Shown here: piece by piece, positions 33,025 through 44,337 of the stretch
How positions within the stretch are numbered: position 1 is the first letter of the stretch
Layout: each line of letters begins with the position of its first letter
Origin: Arthrobacter_E sp044748305
GTDB lineage: Bacteria > Actinomycetota > Actinomycetes > Actinomycetales > Micrococcaceae
Assembly: GCF_044748305.1 (NCBI RefSeq)
Contig: NZ_JBIVFT010000001.1
Span: 186,001 to 250,000 of the forward strand
Direction: 5' to 3'
Length of the DNA: 64,000 bases
The notes under the pieces: model-generated
Seen by the model: only the letters and a program-made list of their open reading frames with translations
What the model was told of the DNA's origin: nothing
Databases searched by the model: none
Position numbers and translations under genes: made by a program

Positions 33025-34383
33025 ATGTCTAGATTATTTGGAACCGACGGTGTCCGGGGTCTGGCCAACGGCTTGCTGACCGCTGAACTCTCCCTGCAGA
33101 TCGCTCAGGCCGCGGCTGTGGTCCTGGGACACGCGCGAACGGACGGGGCCCGCCCCCGTGCAGTCGTCGCCCGCGACCCTCGGGCCAGCGGTGAGTTCAT
33201 CTCTGCGGCGGTTGAGGCCGGTCTGGCGAGCTCCGGCGTCGACGTCTACGATGCCGGCGTGCTGCCCACCCCCGCGGCCGCCTACCTGGTGGCCGATCTG
33301 CAGGCCGACTTCGGCGTCATGATCTCTGCGTCCCACAACCCGGCTCCGGACAATGGGATCAAGTTCTTCGCACGCGGCGGACACAAGCTGCCGGATGAGG
33401 TCGAGGACGCCATCGAGGCTCAGATGAAGATCGGCTTCGAGCGCCCGCAGGGTGCCGGTGTCGGACGTATCCGACGCTTCGCCGACGCCGAAGACCGTTA
33501 CATCGTCCACCTGCTCCGTTCGATCGCGCCGCAGCGTCTCGAAGGGCTCACAGTGGTCCTGGACTGTGCCCACGGCGCGGCCAGTGGCTGTTCCCCTGAA
33601 CTGTTCAAGGATGCGGGCGCCAAGGTCATCGTGATCGGTGCCGATCCGGACGGACTCAACATCAACGACGGGGTGGGGTCCACTCACCTGGGACCGCTGC
33701 AGGCCGCCGTGCTGAAGCATGGCGCCGATCTGGGCATCGCCCACGACGGCGACGCGGACCGCTGCCTGGCCGTCGACCACGAAGGCAACGAAGTGGACGG
33801 CGATCAGATCATGGCGATCCTCGCCGTGGCGCTCAAGGATGCCGGAAAGCTGAACGACGACACCCTGGTGGCGACCGTCATGAGCAACCTCGGCCTCAAG
33901 CTCGCCCTGCGGGATGCCGGTATCACCATCAAGGAGACCGCGGTCGGTGACCGCTACGTGCTCGAAGGCATGCGCGACGGCGGGTACAACCTGGGCGGCG
34001 AGCAGTCCGGCCACGTGATCTTCGCCGACTTCGCAACCACCGGTGACGGGCTGCTCACCGGCCTTCAGCTGGCAGCCCGGGTCGCGCGCACAGGCAAGAG
34101 CCTGAAGGAACTTGCGGAAGTCATGCACAAGTTGCCGCAGCTCATGATCAACGTCAAGGGTGTCGACAAGGCTCGCGCCACGCACGATCCGAACGTGGCC
34201 GCCGCGGTCGCCCGGGCCGAACAGGAGCTGGGGGAGACGGGCCGCGTCCTGCTGCGCCCCTCCGGCACCGAACCCGTGGTCCGTGTGATGGTGGAGGCCG
34301 CGGACATGGAGACTGCGACCCGTGTCTGCGAAGAACTCGCCGGGGTGGTCAAGGAGCACCTCGCCCTCGAACCGACCGCCTGA
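33025..34383 (+). CDS. glmM: phosphoglucosamine mutase
   Basis: 452 residues, usual length. It begins MSRLFGTDGVRG; the phosphorylated serine is S103 in SASHNP, the metal loop is DGDADR and the phosphate-binding loop near the C-terminus is RPSGTEP. It converts glucosamine-6-P to glucosamine-1-P for UDP-GlcNAc and peptidoglycan. The ATG is fixed by the family N-terminus and by a -10 box 8 bases upstream. glmS, the preceding pathway step, lies 2.4 kb downstream. Confidence 0.97.
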   Translation: MSRLFGTDGVRGLANGLLTAELSLQIAQAAAVVLGHARTDGARPRAVVARDPRASGEFISAAVEAGLASSGVDVYDAGVLPTPAAAYLVADLQADFGVMISASHNPAPDNGIKFFARGGHKLPDEVEDAIEAQMKIGFERPQGAGVGRIRRFADAEDRYIVHLLRSIAPQRLEGLTVVLDCAHGAASGCSPELFKDAGAKVIVIGADPDGLNINDGVGSTHLGPLQAAVLKHGADLGIAHDGDADRCLAVDHEGNEVDGDQIMAILAVALKDAGKLNDDTLVATVMSNLGLKLALRDAGITIKETAVGDRYVLEGMRDGGYNLGGEQSGHVIFADFATTGDGLLTGLQLAARVARTGKSLKELAEVMHKLPQLMINVKGVDKARATHDPNVAAAVARAEQELGETGRVLLRPSGTEPVVRVMVEAADMETATRVCEELAGVVKEHLALEPTA

Positions 34384-34400
34384 ACAGCAGCCCTGACGCC

Positions 34401-34434
34401 GAAGGCCGCTCACCCGATGGGGTGAGCGGCCTTC
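34401..34434. terminator. bidirectional terminator between glmM and mscL
   Basis: A perfect 15-bp stem (34401-34415 with 34420-34434) with a 4-base loop separates two convergent genes; GTTT follows on the plus side. Confidence 0.8.
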
Positions 34435-34463
34435 GCGTTTCCGGGGAGAAGGGTGGGCTGGGG

Positions 34464-34841
34464 TCAGCGGTTCTTGAGTGAGTCGCGGATCTCGGTGAGC
34501 AGAGCGATCTGCGGATCCACGGTCTCTTCGTCCTCCTTGATGCCCAGCTTCGCGTTGCGGCGGGCGATCATGTGGTTCATCGGCATGACCACGGCGAAGT
34601 AGATGGCCGCGGCGATGAGCAGGAAGTTGACGAGTGCCGTGAGGAACACGCCGATCTTGATGCTGCCGAAGACGAGGAAGTTGTCGAAGTTGGGGGTGCC
34701 GAACATCATTGCGATGAGCGGCATGAGAATGTTCTCAACGAGAGCGGTGACAACGGCGCCGAAGGCGGCACCCATGACCACGGCCACAGCCAGGTCGACG
34801 ACGTTGCCCTTCATGATGAAATCTTTGAAACCCTTGAGCAT
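34464..34841 (-). CDS. mscL: large-conductance mechanosensitive channel
   Basis: 125 residues. It begins MLKGFKDFIMKGNVVDLAVAVVMGAAFG (amphipathic S1 helix and first membrane span), has a second span (VNFLLIAAAIYFAVVMP) and a charged cytoplasmic helix. MscL opens under high membrane tension and protects against hypo-osmotic lysis. No Shine-Dalgarno; TTAGTT (34854-34849, minus strand) lies 7 bases before the ATG, so it looks leaderless. Confidence 0.96.
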   Translation of the reverse strand: MLKGFKDFIMKGNVVDLAVAVVMGAAFGAVVTALVENILMPLIAMMFGTPNFDNFLVFGSIKIGVFLTALVNFLLIAAAIYFAVVMPMNHMIARRNAKLGIKEDEETVDPQIALLTEIRDSLKNR

Positions 34842-34954
34842 AGGCCCAAACTAACGCATCGGGAGCCTTCGAGGGTGGATAAAAGCTGACTTCTGATTAA
34901 ACGTGTCGAGAAACATGACAAGTTGTCACAGGCCCGCGCGGCCATCGGGACGGC

Positions 34955-35785
34955 TCAGGCGTAGCCTGGAGCCGCCGGCAGGCCGAAGTACGTTTCCAGG
35001 TTCTTGATGCCCCGGGAGTGCATGTCCATCGCGGCCGGAACGCCGATGAAACGCAGGTGCCACGGCTCCGCGAGGTAGCCCGTCACGTGTTCCTGATCCA
35101 TCTGGTACCGGACGATGAACCCGAACTCGTGTGCCCGGCGGGCCGCCCAGACGGCGGAGGGCTGGGCGGCGAAGCAGGGGAGGAATGCGCAGGCGCCGTC
35201 GCTGTCCTCCAGGTCGAAGGCCCAGCCGCTCTGATGCTCGGAGAAGCCGGGCCGCGCCGAGGCTGTGTCGGCGCTGGCCGTGCCCCGTGTGTCGGCATAC
35301 GACTGGTAGAGACGCACCTGGGTCTCATAGGAGCGGTACCCGCTGCCCAGCACCATGCCCACGCCGTCCTTGCTGGCCGCGGCGAACATCTTCTCCGCGG
35401 CGTCCGCCGTCGTGGAGTTCAGCAGCGCCAGCTCGCCCTGCGCGGAGGTCAGGACGTCCGGGTGGCGCAGGTCGGCCGGGGCGAAGCTGAGGGGTCTCAG
35501 CGGCCGTCTCTTGTTCACGACCACCCAGGGGCTGCGAGGATCGTCGAAGGAATGCCGGGTGCCCGGGAGGCTGAGGTACGGTGCGGGCGGAGGACTGGGG
35601 GCCGCGGTGCGCGGTGCCGTCGGTGAGGGGGCCGGGGCGCGGACCACGGATGCGCTGCCCGACGGTGATGCTGAGGAGGTCGCGTTGCCGGACGCCGCCG
35701 TCGTCGGCGGTGAGCAGGCCGCCAAGGTGGCGGTGCCGATGCCCAGCAGGCCGGCACGGAGAATGTCCCTGCGACGCGATTCCAT
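34955..35785 (-). CDS. VanY-like D-alanyl-D-alanine carboxypeptidase lipoprotein (M15B)
   Basis: 276 residues. Signal peptide with lipobox LAAC (C24) after an RRRD twin-arginine stretch, then a ~45-residue Pro/Ala/Ser linker, then the M15 domain: SGYRSYETQ, SEHQSGWAFDLED (zinc ligands H184 and D191) and EPWHLRF (E240, H243). It trims the terminal D-Ala of peptidoglycan stems outside the membrane. Its ATG overlaps the coaA stop by one base, so the two are cotranscribed. Confidence 0.92.
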   Translation of the reverse strand: MESRRRDILRAGLLGIGTATLAACSPPTTAASGNATSSASPSGSASVVRAPAPSPTAPRTAAPSPPPAPYLSLPGTRHSFDDPRSPWVVVNKRRPLRPLSFAPADLRHPDVLTSAQGELALLNSTTADAAEKMFAAASKDGVGMVLGSGYRSYETQVRLYQSYADTRGTASADTASARPGFSEHQSGWAFDLEDSDGACAFLPCFAAQPSAVWAARRAHEFGFIVRYQMDQEHVTGYLAEPWHLRFIGVPAAMDMHSRGIKNLETYFGLPAAPGYA

Positions 35786-36750
35786 CAGACCTTCCTGAGC
35801 AGCATCCGGCGGATCGAATGATCTGAATCCTTGGTGAGGACCAGCTGAGCGCGGCCCCGCGTCGGCAGGACGTTGTGAACCAGATTGGGTTCATTGATCC
35901 TCTGCCAGATCCCGCGGGCCGTGGCTTCCGCCTCGGCATCACTGAGCGAGGCGTAGCGATGGAAGTAGGACTCCGGCTGCGAGAAGGCCGTGGTGCGCAG
36001 CTTGCGGAAGCGGTCCACGTACCACTGTTCGATGTACTGGGTCTTCGCATCGACGTAGATGGAGAAGTCGAAGAAGTCCGAAAGGGCGAGGCCGTGCCTG
36101 CCGTCCTGTCTGACCTGTGCGGGCGCCAGCACGTTGAGGCCTTCGACGATCAGCACATCAGGCCGGTGGACCACGACCTCACGCTCAGGGACGATGTCGT
36201 ACGTGACATGGGAGTACCAAGGGGCCCGGACCTCCTCGGCGCCGCCTTTGACGGCGGTGACGAAGCGGAGGAGTGCCCTGCGGTCGTAGGACTCCGGGAA
36301 ACCCTTGCGCTCCAGGAGATCTCGACGCCGAAGCTCTGCGAGGGGGTACAGGAAGCCGTCCGTGGTGATGAGCTCAACGTTCGGTGTACCCGGCCAGCGG
36401 CGCAGCATCTCGCGGAGCACACGGGCGATCGTCGACTTGCCGACGGCGACGGAACCGGCGACGCCGATCACGAACGGGGTGCGCTGCGTCCGTTCGCCGA
36501 GGAAGGTGGTGGTGGCGGAGTGCAACTGGCCCGCGGCCTCGACATACAGGTGCAGGAGGCGGGACAGCGGGAGATATACGTCACGCACCTCCGCCATGTC
36601 CAGAGGGTCGCCGAGACCGCGCAGCCGGTCCAGGTCTTCCTGGTTCAAGGGCTGCTCCATCTGCGCAGACAGCCGGGACCAGGTCTGACGGTCCAGCTCC
36701 ACGAAAGGGGAGGCGCTGTCCGTCTGAGTGTCCGTACGGTGCAAACTCAC
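35785..36750 (-). CDS. coaA: pantothenate kinase, type I
   Basis: 321 residues from a GTG start. P-loop GSVAVGKST (99-107), TTDGFLYP, and PESYDRRALLRFV are type-I CoaA signatures. It phosphorylates pantothenate in the first step of CoA synthesis. A CAGAAT -10 box (36763-36758) 7 bases before the GTG suggests a leaderless transcript. Divergent from glmS; the two promoters lie within 60 bases. Confidence 0.96.
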   Translation of the reverse strand: MSLHRTDTQTDSASPFVELDRQTWSRLSAQMEQPLNQEDLDRLRGLGDPLDMAEVRDVYLPLSRLLHLYVEAAGQLHSATTTFLGERTQRTPFVIGVAGSVAVGKSTIARVLREMLRRWPGTPNVELITTDGFLYPLAELRRRDLLERKGFPESYDRRALLRFVTAVKGGAEEVRAPWYSHVTYDIVPEREVVVHRPDVLIVEGLNVLAPAQVRQDGRHGLALSDFFDFSIYVDAKTQYIEQWYVDRFRKLRTTAFSQPESYFHRYASLSDAEAEATARGIWQRINEPNLVHNVLPTRGRAQLVLTKDSDHSIRRMLLRKV

Positions 36751-36757
36751 CTAAGTG

Positions 36758-36810
36758 ATTCTGCCCTCCCCGGCCCCCAGAATGAAATGGGACCCGTGGG
36801 CCGGTAGGCT
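36758..36810. promoter_or_regulatory. divergent leaderless promoters of coaA and glmS
   Basis: On the minus strand CAGAAT (36763-36758) precedes the coaA GTG by 7 bases; on the plus strand TAGGCT (36805-36810) precedes the glmS ATG by 7 bases. Neither gene has a Shine-Dalgarno. The -35 regions overlap or adjoin, so expression may be linked. Confidence 0.55.
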
Positions 36811-36817
36811 TGAGTCC

Positions 36818-38722
36818 ATGTGTGGAATTGTGGGATACACCGGTCGTTCCGCCGTGGCCGAGGCCGCGGGGCGCTCAGCTCTCGGCGTGGTACTCGAAGG
36901 CCTTCGCCGTCTTGAATACCGCGGATATGACTCCGCCGGCGTCGCCGTGCTCGACGGGGGCGGTGTGGCCGCCCGGAAGAAGTCCGGCAAGCTGGCCAAC
37001 CTCCTCGGGGAACTGGAGGCGGAGCCGCTGCCCGAGTCGCTGACCGGAATCGGGCACACCCGCTGGGCGACCCACGGTGGGCCCAGCGACGTCAACGCTC
37101 ACCCTCACCTCGCCGACGGCGGCAAGCTCGCGATGATCCACAACGGCATCATCGAGAACTACGCCGGGATCAAGCAGGAACTCGCCGCGCAGGGCGTGGA
37201 GTTCCTCTCGCAGACCGACACCGAGGTGGCGGCCGCGCTGCTCGGCGCCACCTACCGGAAGCTTGCCGACGGCGCCATGAAGGGCGATTCCGGCACGGCC
37301 ATCCTCACTGAGGCCATGCGTCAGGCCTGCCAGCGTTTCGAGGGTGCCTTCACCCTTCTGGCCATTCACGCGGACGCCCCCGAAGCGGTCGTCGCCGCCC
37401 GCCGCAACTCGCCGCTCGTGGTGGGACTGGGTGACGGTGAGAACTTCCTCGGCTCCGATGTCTCCGGCTTCATCGATCACACCCGCCGCGCCGTGGAGCT
37501 CGGTCAGGATCAGATCGTCACCATCACCCCGGAGAACATGGAGATCACGGACTTCTTCGGGAACCCCGCCGAGGGCCGTGAGTACCACGTGGACTGGGAT
37601 CCGTCCTCCGCCGAGAAGGACGGCTACCCGTCCTTCATGGAGAAGGAGATCCACGATCAGCCGGAGGCGGTGGCCAACACCTTGCTGGGCCGTGCCGACA
37701 CCAACGGCAATCTGACCCTGGACGAGCTGCGCATCGATCCCGAGCTGCTGAAGTCGGTCAACAAGATCATCGTCCTCGCCTGTGGCACCTCCGCCTATGC
37801 GGGGCAGGTCGCCAAGTATGCCATCGAGCACTGGTGCCGGATCCCCACCGAAGTCGAACTCAGCCACGAGTTCCGCTACCGGGACCCGATCGTGGACGGG
37901 AACACCCTGATCGTCTCCATCTCCCAGTCCGGTGAGACCATGGACACGCTGATGGCCGTGCGTTACGCCCGCGAACAGGGCGCGAAAACGGTGGCCATCT
38001 GCAACACCAACGGCTCCACCATCCCGCGTGAGTCTGACGCCGTGCTGTACACCCACGCCGGTCCGGAGATCGCAGTGGCTTCCACCAAGGCCTTCCTGGC
38101 GCAGATCACCGCCGCCTATCTGCTGGGCCTGTACCTGGCACAGCTGCGCGGGAACAAGTTCAAGGGCGAGATCAAGGACATCCTGTCCGATCTGGGCAAG
38201 ATCCCGGCGAAGATCACCGACATCCTGGAACGCGAAGAGGACATCAAGTCCCTGGGCCGGAACATGGCAGAAGCCAAGTCGGTGCTGTTCCTCGGCCGTC
38301 ACGTCGGTTTCCCGGTGGCCATGGAAGGTGCGCTCAAGCTCAAGGAGCTGGCCTACATCCATGCCGAAGGTTTTGCAGCCGGTGAGCTCAAGCACGGCCC
38401 GATCGCCCTGATCGAGGACGGCCAGCCGGTCTTCGTAGTGGTGCCGTCCCCGCGCGGCCGCGACTCCCTGCACGCGAAGGTCGTCTCCAATATCCAGGAG
38501 GTCCGCGCCCGTGGTGCCCGGACCATCGTCATCGCGGAGGAAGGCGACACGGATGTGGCCGCCTACGCCGAGCACGTCTTCTACGTGCCGGAGACCCCGC
38601 CGCTGCTCGCACCGTTGCTGACCACAGTTCCGCTGCAGCTCTTCGCAGCGGCCCTGGCCGAGGCCAAGGGCTACGACGTGGACCAGCCCCGGAACCTGGC
38701 CAAGAGCGTGACCGTAGAATAG
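36818..38722 (+). CDS. glmS: glutamine--fructose-6-phosphate aminotransferase (isomerising)
   Basis: 634 residues from ATG 36818; Met-Cys2 is essential because Cys becomes the N-terminal nucleophile of the glutaminase domain (CGIVGY, then HTRWATHG). Two SIS sugar-isomerase domains follow (SISQSGETMDT, then GRHVGFPVAMEGALKLKE), ending in the DQPRNLAKSVTVE tail. It makes glucosamine-6-P. An upstream in-frame extension is excluded by the Cys requirement. acpS follows four bases after the stop. Confidence 0.97.
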   Translation: MCGIVGYTGRSAVAEAAGRSALGVVLEGLRRLEYRGYDSAGVAVLDGGGVAARKKSGKLANLLGELEAEPLPESLTGIGHTRWATHGGPSDVNAHPHLADGGKLAMIHNGIIENYAGIKQELAAQGVEFLSQTDTEVAAALLGATYRKLADGAMKGDSGTAILTEAMRQACQRFEGAFTLLAIHADAPEAVVAARRNSPLVVGLGDGENFLGSDVSGFIDHTRRAVELGQDQIVTITPENMEITDFFGNPAEGREYHVDWDPSSAEKDGYPSFMEKEIHDQPEAVANTLLGRADTNGNLTLDELRIDPELLKSVNKIIVLACGTSAYAGQVAKYAIEHWCRIPTEVELSHEFRYRDPIVDGNTLIVSISQSGETMDTLMAVRYAREQGAKTVAICNTNGSTIPRESDAVLYTHAGPEIAVASTKAFLAQITAAYLLGLYLAQLRGNKFKGEIKDILSDLGKIPAKITDILEREEDIKSLGRNMAEAKSVLFLGRHVGFPVAMEGALKLKELAYIHAEGFAAGELKHGPIALIEDGQPVFVVVPSPRGRDSLHAKVVSNIQEVRARGARTIVIAEEGDTDVAAYAEHVFYVPETPPLLAPLLTTVPLQLFAAALAEAKGYDVDQPRNLAKSVTVE

Positions 38723-38726
38723 CGCC

Positions 38727-39074
38727 ATGATCGTTGGAATCGGCGTGGACGTGGTGGACATCGAACGCTTCAAGCGGCAGCTGGAGCGGACTCCGGGCTT
38801 GCGCGAGAGACTGTTCGTCCCAGCGGAGCGGGAACTGAACGACCGCTCACTGGCGGCGCGCTTCGCGGCCAAGGAGGCAGCGGCGAAGGTGCTCGGGGCG
38901 CCTGCCGGCATGAACTGGCAGGACTGCTGGATCGGGCTTTCCGCGGAGGGGCCGACCATCCAGGTGAAGGACACGGTGAAGGCCGTGGCCGATGCCAAGG
39001 GGATCAAGCAGTGGCACCTCTCCATGAGCCACGACGGCGGCATCGCCACCGCGATGGTCGTGGCGGAACGCTGA
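38727..39074 (+). CDS. acpS: holo-[acyl-carrier-protein] synthase
   Basis: 115 residues. The metal-binding aspartate is in GIGVDVVDIERF (D8), and the second motif is FAAKEAAAKVLG. It transfers phosphopantetheine from CoA to acyl carrier protein. TAGAAT at the very end of glmS is 6 bases before the ATG, so a leaderless start is possible; since these bases also encode the glmS end this could be chance. Confidence 0.95.
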   Translation: MIVGIGVDVVDIERFKRQLERTPGLRERLFVPAERELNDRSLAARFAAKEAAAKVLGAPAGMNWQDCWIGLSAEGPTIQVKDTVKAVADAKGIKQWHLSMSHDGGIATAMVVAER

Positions 39075-39091
39075 AGAACACGAGCAACTAG

Positions 39092-40737
39092 ATGATCGGC
39101 GCCTATTCCGCGGATCAGGTGCGGGCCGCAGAGCGGCCGGCCCTGGCCGCTGGGATGGGCGCCGAACTCATGTCCCGGGCCGCCTTCGCCGTGGCTCAGC
39201 AGACACTCGGGCTGCTCCGGTCTCAGAGGGGCCGGCTGGCCGGCTCTCGCGCGGTCGCCCTGGTCGGCAAGGGGAACAACGGTGGCGACGGGTTGTGGAC
39301 CCTGACCTTTCTCGCCCGCCGTGGGCTGGCGGTGACCGCGCTGCTGATGGAGGAGACCTGCCATCGGGAAGGACTCGCCGCACTGAGGGCAGCGGGTGGC
39401 ACGGTGCTGTGGCTGAGCGGAGCCCCGGGGCCTGAGGACGGCGCCGCGAGCCCGGCCGAGGCGCGGGCACTCTGTCTGCGGTCCGACGTCGTCATCGATG
39501 CGATTCTGGGTACGGGAGCCCGCGGCGGGCTGCGCGGGCTCGCTGCGGAGCTGGTGTCGGCTCTCGCCGAGGACCAGCGGGTGCCTGGATACCTGCCGCC
39601 CGTCGTGGCGTGTGACATCCCCAGTGGCGTGGACGCCGGGACGGGAGAGTGCTCCGGCCCGGTGCTGCGGGCGACGTTGACGGTCACCTTCGTCGGGGCG
39701 AAAGCCGGCCTGTTCCTGCCGCCCGGTGCACAGAGCTGCGGCCGCATCTCGGTGGTCCCGCTCGGAGTGGAGGCCGCCTTGGGTGAGCCGCTCGTCCGCC
39801 GTCTGGAGTCTGAGGACCTGGGCGAGCTGCTGCCCCGCCCGTCCGCGAACGGACACAAGTACACGAGAGGCGTGCTCGGTGTCGTGGCCGGTTCCGAGGA
39901 GTATCCCGGGGCGGCAGTACTGGCCTGCTCCGGAGCGCTCGCGGCCGGGGCAGGGATGGTCCGCTATTACGGGCCCCCGCCCGTGGCCGCACTGGTCAGC
40001 AGTGTGCTGCCGGAGGTCGTCTGTCATAGTGGCACGGCCGTGCCAGGAAGAGTTCAGGCGTGGCTCCTCGGCCCGGGAGTCTCGGGCGGCGAGCAACTGG
40101 CCCGGTGCCGGGCCGCCCTGGCGCAGGAGCTCCCCACGGTCCTTGACGCCGGGGCCTTGCACCTCCTGAACGAGGGCATTGCCGGACGGGCAGATCTGGT
40201 CCTGACCCCGCACGCCGGTGAGCTGGCGGAATTGCTGGGGCGGTTCGGACAGCCGCGGGAACGTTCCGTGGTGGAGGCCCGGGCACTGGACTCCCTCCGG
40301 GACGCCGTACGGCTCAGCGGCTGCACCGTGCTTCTGAAGGGCCCCCAGACCCTGACAGGCTCTCCTGACGGTGCGATCCACTCGCAGGCGGATGGCACGC
40401 CATGGTTGGCGACCGCAGGCAGCGGCGACGTCCTGGCCGGTGTCCTCGGTGCCCTGCTGGCGCAGGCGCCGCCCTCGTCGCCCGATGCGGAGACAACGGA
40501 GGTCCCCGGACGATGGGCGCGCGTGGCGGCTCTCGCCGCTGCGGTGCACGGAAGGGCGGGCAGGATCGCCACCGGTGAGTCCTCCGGGGGCTCCGGCCGT
40601 CCGGTCACCGCTCGCGATGTGGCACGTGCCGTGCCCCTGGTGTGGGACGAAACGTCGCACGACCGTAGCCCTGACGTCACCTCGGCCGGATACGGTGAGC
40701 CCTCAGGAAGAAGTGACCCTACAAGGAGGCAGTCCGC

Positions 40738-40750
<13 letters not shown>
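39092..40750 (+). CDS. nnr: bifunctional NAD(P)H-hydrate epimerase / ADP-dependent dehydratase
   Basis: 552 residues. The N-terminal YjeF_N epimerase domain (to ~215) has GKGNNGGDG and CDIPSGVDAGTG; the C-terminal carbohydrate-kinase-like dehydratase domain (~245-530) has LTPHAGELAELLG, LLKGPQT and AGSGDVLAG. The enzyme repairs hydrated NAD(P)H. The acpS-nnr pairing is frequent in actinobacteria. The C-terminus runs 13 bases past the glgX start. Confidence 0.92.
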
Positions 40751-42861
<2,111 letters not shown>

Positions 42862-42880
42862 CCCTCTCGTGCTTCTCGTT

Positions 42881-42947
42881 CCTCGCGAGACGCCAGTTGA
42901 GCACAGTTCGGGACGGGAACACTGTGCTCAACTGGCATCTCGCGAGG
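42881..42947. repeat. 27-bp inverted repeat (long intergenic hairpin H4)
   Basis: Arms 42881-42907 and 42921-42947 match at 26 of 27 positions (one C-A pair) with a 13-base loop. It lies between glgX and the aldo/keto reductase. CAGTTGAG in its arm matches H2, and GAGCACA matches H1, linking these otherwise different hairpins. Confidence 0.88.
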
Positions 42948-43030
42948 GAGCTGGCTGAGGGGTGCCAGCAGGTGTTTCACGATGCGGAACGGCGCTCGCC
43001 GTCGGGTTACTCGAGTGGCAGGATGAGAAT

Positions 43031-44083
43031 GTGAGCTACCTTGCATCCCCTCAGCGTTACGAGACCATGCCCTACCGCCGCGTCGGCCGCAGCGGCCTGA
43101 AGCTGCCCGCCATCTCGCTCGGTCTGTGGCACAACTTCGGCGACGACAAGAACTTCGAAACGCAGCGGGCCATCCTGCGCCGCGCCTTCGATCTTGGCGT
43201 GACCCACTTCGACCTCGCGAACAACTATGGACCGCCTCCCGGAAGCGCCGAGAGCAACTTCGGACGTCATCTCGCCGAGGACTTCCGGCCCTATCGTGAC
43301 GAGCTGGTGATTTCCACCAAGGCCGGCTACCACATGTGGGACGGCCCCTACGGAGAATGGGGCTCCCGCAAGTACCTGATCTCTAGCCTGGACGCCTCCC
43401 TGAAGCGCATGGGACTGGACTACGTGGACATCTTCTACAGTCACCGCCCGGACCCCGACACCCCGCTCGAAGAGACCATGGGCGCGTTGGACTTCGCCGT
43501 CCGCTCGGGGCGGGCCATGTATGCGGGCATCTCCTCCTACACCCCGGAGCAGACCCTGGAAGCGGCACGGATCCTCAAGGAACTTGGAACTCCACTGCTG
43601 ATCCACCAGCCGAGCTACTCGATGCTGAACCGCTGGACCGAGGACGGCAGCCCCAATCTGTATGAGGCGCTGGAGCAGGTCGGAGCCGGCTGCATCGCGT
43701 TCTCGCCCCTGGCCCAGGGCATGCTCACGGACCGTTACCTCCAGGGTGTGCCCGCTGATTCCCGCGCCGCACAGGAGCGCTTCCTCAGTGCGGATGCCCT
43801 GACCGAAGAGAAGATGGCGCGCGTGCGTGGGCTCAATGGGATCGCTGCCGGTCGCGGCCAGAGCCTGGCGCAGATGGCGATCGCCTGGATCTTGCGGAAT
43901 CAGCCGAAGGGCGCCCCGGTGACCTCCGCGCTGGTGGGCGCATCGAGCGTGCGTCAGCTGGAGGACACTCTGGGCGCGTTGGACCGGCTCGATTTCACCG
44001 AGGAGGAGCTGACCGCGATCGACGAGTTCGCCGTCGAATCCGATATCAACCGCTGGGCGCCCGCCAAGCACAGCAACTCCTGA
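43031..44083 (+). CDS. aldo/keto reductase, YghZ (L-glyceraldehyde-3-phosphate reductase) type
   Basis: 350 residues from GTG 43031. The sequence closely follows E. coli YghZ/Gpr (AKR14): LPAISLGLWHNFGD, THFDLANNYGPPPGSAE (catalytic D61, Y66), ISTKAGY (K97), FYSHR (His), IHQPSYSMLNRW and CIAFSPLAQG. YghZ reduces L-glyceraldehyde-3-P and methylglyoxal with NADPH. It has its own terminator and is not obviously part of an operon. Confidence 0.9.
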   Translation: MSYLASPQRYETMPYRRVGRSGLKLPAISLGLWHNFGDDKNFETQRAILRRAFDLGVTHFDLANNYGPPPGSAESNFGRHLAEDFRPYRDELVISTKAGYHMWDGPYGEWGSRKYLISSLDASLKRMGLDYVDIFYSHRPDPDTPLEETMGALDFAVRSGRAMYAGISSYTPEQTLEAARILKELGTPLLIHQPSYSMLNRWTEDGSPNLYEALEQVGAGCIAFSPLAQGMLTDRYLQGVPADSRAAQERFLSADALTEEKMARVRGLNGIAAGRGQSLAQMAIAWILRNQPKGAPVTSALVGASSVRQLEDTLGALDRLDFTEEELTAIDEFAVESDINRWAPAKHSNS

Positions 44084-44096
44084 ACCGTCACTCGGC

Positions 44097-44136
44097 GATG
44101 GACGACGACGGCGGGAGACCGCCGTCGTCGTCCATC
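44097..44136 (+). terminator. terminator of the aldo/keto reductase gene
   Basis: A perfect 18-bp stem (44097-44114 with 44119-44136) closes on the loop GAGA, 13 bases after the stop codon. No T tract follows. Confidence 0.8.
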
Positions 44137-44215
44137 ATGCGGAGGCGGGACTAAAAACGGGCCGTCCGGTGTTGTGCTTGTGCTGGGAGGTTTCTGTCCG
44201 TCCCGGCACGTTCGA

Positions 44216-44221
44216 TAGACT
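44216..44221 (+). promoter_or_regulatory. -10 box candidate for ino1
   Basis: TAGACT lies 117 bases upstream of ino1 in an otherwise gene-free 254-base gap. TTTCTG 19 bases upstream is a poor -35. Confidence 0.35.
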
Positions 44222-44337
44222 GCTGAGGCGTTCCGGCCCGTTGTCCGTGACACGGTGTGGACGCTTCGCCGCTCCTGTCCGCCGCCACCTCCGGTCCGGA
44301 CCGGGGCCCGCGGTTCAAGATCTGACTAAGGAGTTCC

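Noticed and set aside
38715..38720. TAGAAT before acpS as a sure promoter
   Set aside because: These bases are the last codons and stop of glmS (GTA GAA TAG), so the match may be chance; kept only as a possibility.
36875..40660. A 1261-codon open frame on the minus strand antisense to glmS, acpS and nnr
   Set aside because: It mirrors the codon pattern of real genes on the plus strand, has no recognisable domain, and GC-rich coding DNA often leaves such open antisense frames.
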